From: Candidatus Binatia bacterium
GTDB taxonomy: Bacteria; Desulfobacterota_B; Binatia; UBA9968
DNA: 10,212 bases
Direction: 5' to 3'
Assembly: GCA_025922795.1 (NCBI GenBank)
Contig: JAICHC010000049.1
Span: 1-10,212, forward strand
In this document: piece by piece, positions 6,009 through 10,212 of the stretch
How the letters are laid out: the number at the start of each line of letters is the position of its first letter
How positions within the stretch are numbered: the stretch's first letter is position 1
Position numbers and translations under genes: made by a program
The notes under the pieces: model-generated
Database searches by the model: none
Seen by the model: only the letters and a program-made list of their open reading frames with translations
What the model was told of the DNA's origin: nothing

Positions 6009-7148
6009 GTGGCATCGCCGGGCAAGGAAATCATGCTGGTCGTCGGCGAAGCGTCGGGCGATGCGCATGGCGCTCAACTGGTGGAAGCGCTGCACGAGCG
6101 CGACTCGGCGCTAAAGATCTATGGAGTGGCAGGGGAGCGATTGCAACAGACTCGGTTCGAAGCGCTGTTCAGCGTCACCGAGCTGACGGGTATGGGATTG
6201 GTGGAGCTAGCGGGTAATCTCGGTAACTTGTGGCGCGCCTATTCAGTGCTCAAGCAGGCGATGAAGAAACGCCGACCAGACTTGCTCGTGCTGATAGATT
6301 TTCCGGATTTTAATTTGAGGCTGGCGCGGTTGGCGAAAACTTTGCGCATACCGGTACTCTATTACGTCAGCCCGCAAATCTGGGCCTGGCGCAAGGGACG
6401 GGTGCGCCAGATCGCTCGCTGGGTCGATCAAATGGCGGTCATCTTTCCCTTCGAGGCGGAGTTTTACGAGCGCCATGGTGTTAGGGCCACGTTCGTCGGC
6501 CATCCGCTGTTGGAATCGGTTCAGGCGCGCGCCGACCGGGACGCAACCCTAAGCAGGATCGGTCTCGACGCGGGCAAGCCTGCGGTCGCCCTGCTTCCGG
6601 GAAGCCGGCGTGGCGAAGTGAGCCGTCATTTGCCGGTCATGCGTGAAGCGGCGGTTCTGCTGAGCAAGGAGAGGGATATTCAATTTTTTTGCGTGTGCGC
6701 GAGCACGATCGATGCGTCGGAGGTCGAAGCAACGCTCGCTGATGCGGCGGTGCGCATACCCGTGGTCACAGACGACCGATACGAAGCGATTCATGCCGCC
6801 GACCTAGTGTGGGCGACTTCGGGCACCGCGACTCTGGAGACCGGATTGCTGGGTAGGCCCATGATCATCGTTTACCGCCTGTCTTGGCTCACTTTCCTCA
6901 TCGCGCGCTTGCTGGTGCGCGTCGATCACATCGGCATGGTCAATTTGATTGCCGGCGAAAGACTTGTGCCGGAGTTGATTCAAAGCGACGTGAATCCGGC
7001 ACGAATCGCGGTCGAGAGCCGAATTCTGCTCGATGACCCGCAGGTGCGGTCCGGCGTCATTGCCAAACTGTCGACGCTGCGCGAGCGTCTCGGCGGACCC
7101 GGAGCGGCGGACCGTGTCGCCGAGCTTGCCCTCGCCATGATGCCTTAG
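6009..7148 (+). CDS. lpxB: LpxB, lipid A disaccharide synthase
   Basis: Peripheral inner-membrane glycosyltransferase (family GT19) that joins UDP-2,3-diacylglucosamine and lipid X into the beta-1,6-linked tetraacyl disaccharide phosphate. The 379 residues carry the full set of LpxB signatures: GEASGDAHGAQL at 13-24, DFPDFNLRLA from 97, YVSPQIWAWRKGRV, FPFEAEFYERHGV, VGHPLLE, LLPGSRRGEV from 195 (with the conserved Arg200 region) and SGTATLETGLLGRPMIIVYR near the C-terminus, which binds the nucleotide. The start is uncertain. GTG at 6009 has GGACGG at 5993-5998 and gives a short lead before the first strand; TTG at 5991 (directly after the previous stop) would add six residues and ATG at 6033 would remove eight. 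The gene follows the oxidoreductase by 18 bases and precedes msbA by 11. Its substrate lipid X is the product of LpxI encoded just upstream. Confidence 0.96.
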   Translation: MASPGKEIMLVVGEASGDAHGAQLVEALHERDSALKIYGVAGERLQQTRFEALFSVTELTGMGLVELAGNLGNLWRAYSVLKQAMKKRRPDLLVLIDFPDFNLRLARLAKTLRIPVLYYVSPQIWAWRKGRVRQIARWVDQMAVIFPFEAEFYERHGVRATFVGHPLLESVQARADRDATLSRIGLDAGKPAVALLPGSRRGEVSRHLPVMREAAVLLSKERDIQFFCVCASTIDASEVEATLADAAVRIPVVTDDRYEAIHAADLVWATSGTATLETGLLGRPMIIVYRLSWLTFLIARLLVRVDHIGMVNLIAGERLVPELIQSDVNPARIAVESRILLDDPQVRSGVIAKLSTLRERLGGPGAADRVAELALAMMP

Positions 7149-7159
7149 GATCAGCATCG

Positions 7160-8914
7160 GTGAATCATTATCATCGACTGCTTTCGTTTCTGAAGCCTTA
7201 CCTGTGGCCGTACTTTAGCTTGGCCATGCTTTGCATGGTGGTCTTCGGCGCCACCGATGGCGCGCTGCCTTTCTTGGTGGAGCGCATCATGGACGATGTT
7301 TTCACCCTGAAAGATCCCAGCGCGCTTCGCTATCTACCGATAATCATCGTGGCGTTGTTTGCGTTTCGCGGATTAATGAACTTTGGCCAGAGTTACTTGA
7401 CCGACTATGTCGGATTGCGGATCGTTAACGACGTGCGAAACGCGCTCAACCGTCATTTCCAATCGCTGTCACTTTCGTTCTTTTATCGCCACCCCACCGG
7501 CACGTTAATCGCCCGCGTCAACAGCGACGTTCAACTGTTACGCTATGCGATCACCGATGCTTTGGCTTCCTTCATGAAAGATTCGGTTTCCCTGACGGCG
7601 TTGATTTTCGTGGCTTTTTTGAAGGATTGGGTGCTGGCATCGATCGCATTTGTCGTTTTTCCTGCCTCCGTTTTGCCGATCATGCGGATGAGCCGTAAGA
7701 TCAAACACTTTACGCGACGGGGTCAGATCAGCACCGGGGCGCTAACGTCGCTATTGCAGGAAAGCATTCAAGGCAACCGCATCGTTAAAGCCTTCGGTAT
7801 GGAGAGCTACGAGCAGGAGAGGTTTCAACAGGAGAATTGGCGGCTTTTTAAACAATCGTTGCGCGCTAGCCGGACTCGCGCCATCGTCGCTCCATCGATG
7901 GAATTGCTGGCTTCCATCGGCATCGGCGCGGTGGTGTGGTACGGCGGATGGAGTGTGATCGGGGGAGGTCGCACGCAGGGCGAGTTCATGGCCTTCATGG
8001 CCGCGATATTTTTGATGTACGGGCCGTTCAAGGGATTGGCCCGCACCTATACCGCCGTGCATCAAGGACTGGCCGGCGCCGAAAGAGTTTTTGAGATCCT
8101 CGACGAGATACCGGCAGTCACCGACAAGCGGAATGCGCAAGTTGCCCGGTCATTTTCAAACGGCATCCGGTTCGACAACGTCGGCTTTGCGTATAAAGAA
8201 ACGCCGGTTTTGAAAAATATCGACCTAACTATCACCGCCGGCCAGATGGTCGCCGTGGTCGGGATGAGCGGCGTCGGCAAGAGCACCTTGGTCGATCTGA
8301 TTCCGCGATTTTACGACGTCACTGCCGGCCGGGTCTGCATCGATGGCGTCGATGTGCGAGATCTGACGGTGCGTTCGTTGCGCGCGCAGATTGCCATCGT
8401 AACGCAGCATACGTTCCTGTTTAACGACACCATCCGGCGTAACATTGCCTACGGCGAACCCGAGCGAAGTATGGAGGACGTTATCGCCGCGGCCAAGGCG
8501 GCGCATGCCCATGAGTTTATCTTGAGTCTGCCGAAGCAATACGATTCGATGATCGGAGAAATGGGCATGCAGCTTTCCGGCGGACAGCGCCAACGCCTGG
8601 CCATTGCGCGCGCCGTACTCAAGAACGCCCCGATATTGATCCTTGATGAAGCAACTTCGGCCTTGGACACCGAGTCGGAGCGATTGGTTCAGGATGCTTT
8701 GGAAACTCTGATGAGCACTCGGACGACGATTGTCATCGCGCATCGCTTGTCGACAGTTCGCAAGGCGGATCGCATCGTGGTGATGGTTGACGGCGCGGTC
8801 GTCGAACAGGGAACGCACGAAGAACTGCTGCGCAGGAATGGCGAATACAGCAAGCTCTACGCGGTTCAGGCATTGGAGGCGAGCGAACCCGGAGCGCCCG
8901 GGGTGCTGCACTAA
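7160..8914 (+). CDS. msbA: MsbA, lipid A core flippase (ABC transporter, fused TMD-NBD)
   Basis: ATP-driven homodimeric flippase of the inner membrane that moves lipid A core from the cytoplasmic to the periplasmic leaflet. At 584 residues it matches the usual length. The transmembrane domain (about 15-310) shows six hydrophobic segments, near 15-37, 55-80, 132-153, 157-175, 244-263 and 276-292, with the coupling-helix sequence RIVKAFGMESYE at 207-218. The ATPase domain has all motifs: A-loop Tyr345, Walker A GMSGVGKST at 368-376, Q-loop Gln416, signature LSGGQ at 472-476, Walker B ILILDE at 492-497 and switch His528 in IAHRLST. Start is GTG at 7160, with TAGGA (7146-7150) overlapping the lpxB stop. 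The family also includes drug and general lipid exporters, so MsbA itself is inferred from the lpxB and waaA neighbours as well as from the sequence. Confidence 0.94.
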   Translation: MNHYHRLLSFLKPYLWPYFSLAMLCMVVFGATDGALPFLVERIMDDVFTLKDPSALRYLPIIIVALFAFRGLMNFGQSYLTDYVGLRIVNDVRNALNRHFQSLSLSFFYRHPTGTLIARVNSDVQLLRYAITDALASFMKDSVSLTALIFVAFLKDWVLASIAFVVFPASVLPIMRMSRKIKHFTRRGQISTGALTSLLQESIQGNRIVKAFGMESYEQERFQQENWRLFKQSLRASRTRAIVAPSMELLASIGIGAVVWYGGWSVIGGGRTQGEFMAFMAAIFLMYGPFKGLARTYTAVHQGLAGAERVFEILDEIPAVTDKRNAQVARSFSNGIRFDNVGFAYKETPVLKNIDLTITAGQMVAVVGMSGVGKSTLVDLIPRFYDVTAGRVCIDGVDVRDLTVRSLRAQIAIVTQHTFLFNDTIRRNIAYGEPERSMEDVIAAAKAAHAHEFILSLPKQYDSMIGEMGMQLSGGQRQRLAIARAVLKNAPILILDEATSALDTESERLVQDALETLMSTRTTIVIAHRLSTVRKADRIVVMVDGAVVEQGTHEELLRRNGEYSKLYAVQALEASEPGAPGVLH

Positions 8915-8927
8915 ACACCGGTCACAT

Positions 8928-10196
8928 GTGTGGTACTTATTTTACAATCTTGCTTGGATTCTCGTGTTCGTGATCGCACTCCCGTGGGTACCTTTGGCGT
9001 TCCTGCTTCCCGCCCGCTATCGCGACGGGCTCAGCCAGCGATTTGCGTACTATCCTGATAGCATTCGTCGATTGATGGCTTCGTCGAGGCCGGTATGGAT
9101 ACATGCCGCGTCGGTCGGCGAGGTCCGCTCGGCCGAAGCGCTCGTGCGCGAGCTTAAGGTGCTCGCGCCTGTACGCCGCGTACTAGTGTCCACTTTTACA
9201 GCGACAGGTCATCGCGTCGCACGTGCCATTCCGGGTGTCGACGCGGCGATTTATCTGCCTCTGGATTTCGCCTGGATCGTGCGCCGCGCCCTAAATACGT
9301 TCGACCCATCGCTGTTGGTCATTATAGAAACCGAGATCTGGCCGAACCTGCTGCGCGCCGCTTTCAGACGAGGCATTCCGATCGCGCTTTTAAGTGGTCG
9401 GTTGTCGGAACGGGCATTCGAGCGGTATTCAATCTTACGGGCTTTTTTTTGCCGCGTGCTGAGATGTTTTACAGTTCTCGGAATGCAGTCGCCGGGTGAT
9501 GCCGCGCGCATCGTGCAACTCGGCGCCGAAGCAACTCGAGTCATCGTGGCCGGCAGTTTGAAATATGCCGCGCGCCCTATGGAGAGCCACGAACAAATGT
9601 CCGGATCGCTTCGCGATCGCGGGCGCCAGTGGGTCGTCGCCGGAAGCTTGCATCGGGGCGAGGAAGAAATCTTGCTCAAGGCGCTAAAATCCGCGCGCAC
9701 GCGCTGTCCCAAGCTTTCAATGGTTCTGGCGCCGCGGCATCCGGAACGCTTCGATGAGGTCGAGCAACTGTTAATCAAGAGCCCGTTCGCGTTTCAACGC
9801 AAAAGCCGTGTCGCGGCCGAACAATATTTCGCTCACGACGTTTTGTTGCTCGATACGGTCGGCGAGTTGCCGGAGTTTTTCGCGGCCGGAGATATCGCTT
9901 TTGTCGGCGGCAGCTTAATCGATGCCGGCGGCCACAACGCGCTTGAGCCGGCGCGCCTGAAAAAGCCGATCTTGTTCGGACCCCACATGACGAATTTTGC
10001 GAGCATCGCCGAGGAAATGAAACGCAGCGGTGCCGCCCTCGAGGTGCGCGATGCAGAGGAGTTGGCGAACGCGCTGGTTGATTTGTTATCCGACGCCGAC
10101 GAACGCCGGAGGATGGGTGACTCGGCCGAAAAGATCGCGAGCGCCAACGGCGCGGCGCTGACGCAAAATCTCCAGTTGGTTGAGCGTTATCTGTGA
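8928..10196 (+). CDS. waaA: WaaA (KdtA), Kdo transferase to lipid A precursor
   Basis: Membrane-anchored glycosyltransferase (GT30) that transfers 3-deoxy-D-manno-octulosonate from CMP-Kdo to lipid IVA on the cytoplasmic face of the inner membrane. The 422-residue length is typical. The N-terminus has one hydrophobic anchor (about 2-25, WYLFYNLAWILVFVIALPW), then LPARYRDGLSQRFAYYP. The catalytic Glu of the family is Glu65 in HAASVGEVRS. LLVIIETEIWPNLL, SGRLSERAFERY and the linker AGSLKYA follow, then the CMP-Kdo-binding region APRHPERF and GGHNALEPA at 334-342 with KKPILFGPHMTNF. GTG at 8928, 13 bases after the msbA stop, is chosen because it gives the family's N-terminal anchor; an overlapping ATG at 8926 is out of frame, and no clear Shine-Dalgarno site is visible. 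Whether it adds one or more Kdo units cannot be told from the sequence. Confidence 0.95.
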   Translation: MWYLFYNLAWILVFVIALPWVPLAFLLPARYRDGLSQRFAYYPDSIRRLMASSRPVWIHAASVGEVRSAEALVRELKVLAPVRRVLVSTFTATGHRVARAIPGVDAAIYLPLDFAWIVRRALNTFDPSLLVIIETEIWPNLLRAAFRRGIPIALLSGRLSERAFERYSILRAFFCRVLRCFTVLGMQSPGDAARIVQLGAEATRVIVAGSLKYAARPMESHEQMSGSLRDRGRQWVVAGSLHRGEEEILLKALKSARTRCPKLSMVLAPRHPERFDEVEQLLIKSPFAFQRKSRVAAEQYFAHDVLLLDTVGELPEFFAAGDIAFVGGSLIDAGGHNALEPARLKKPILFGPHMTNFASIAEEMKRSGAALEVRDAEELANALVDLLSDADERRRMGDSAEKIASANGAALTQNLQLVERYL

Positions 10197-10212
10197 GCGC
10201 GCGTGCGGGCAA
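10193..10212 (+). CDS. Possible start of a further gene, cut by the window edge
   Basis: A GTG at 10193 overlaps the waaA stop codon by four bases (GTGA), a common form of translational coupling, and its frame stays open to the window edge (V-S-A-R-A-G). In related clusters lpxK or a sugar transferase often follows waaA. The six residues do not allow identification, and no strong ribosome-binding site precedes it. Confidence 0.25.

Noticed and set aside
8225..8911. Reverse-strand open frame of 228 codons opposite the msbA ATPase domain
   Set aside because: Antisense to the strongly conserved Walker and signature motifs; the translation shows no domain.

Overview
The window is a compact, single-strand (+) gene cluster for building the Gram-negative outer membrane. 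It reads as ordinary core chromosome rather than an accessory or mobile region. In order it holds the 3' part of bamA, a skp/ompH-type periplasmic chaperone gene, lpxD, fabZ, lpxA, lpxI, a Gfo/Idh/MocA-family oxidoreductase, lpxB, msbA and waaA (kdtA). The last 20 bases may contain the start of a further gene. No gap exceeds about 50 bases. I see no tRNA, rRNA, CRISPR array, insertion sequence, attachment site, origin or convincing rho-independent terminator.

The host is a diderm, LPS-making bacterium of moderately high GC. The order bamA-ompH-lpxD-fabZ-lpxA-lpxI-oxidoreductase-lpxB-msbA-waaA, with LpxI instead of LpxH and an oxidoreductase between lpxA and lpxB, recalls deltaproteobacteria such as Geobacter and related uncultured lineages. 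This placement is an inference from gene order and is not firm. Starts are often GTG: skp, lpxI, lpxB, msbA and waaA all appear to use it.

Layout: positions 2-1339 encode the last POTRA domain and beta-barrel of BamA. Positions 1390-1899 encode the chaperone that carries unfolded outer-membrane proteins to it. Positions 1903-4192 hold the acyl-chain block: LpxD, then FabZ, which makes the unsaturated intermediate in acyl-ACP synthesis and draws on the same hydroxyacyl-ACP pool as LpxA and LpxD, then LpxA. Positions 4244-7148 hold LpxI (UDP-diacylglucosamine to lipid X), the oxidoreductase and LpxB (disaccharide synthase). Positions 7160-10196 hold MsbA (flips the lipid A core across the inner membrane) and WaaA (adds Kdo). 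LpxC and LpxK, also needed for Kdo2-lipid A, are not in the window.

I found no clearly undescribed system. The best point for a second look is the oxidoreductase between lpxI and lpxB. It could be a GnnA-type enzyme making the 3-keto precursor of UDP-GlcNAc3N for amide-linked lipid A. However, no GnnB aminotransferase is present here, and LpxA keeps the Asp typical of hydroxyl-sugar enzymes. Smaller points are a BamA C-terminus lacking the usual final aromatic residue, an Ala at the LpxA acyl-chain ruler position, and a possible internal promoter before lpxI.
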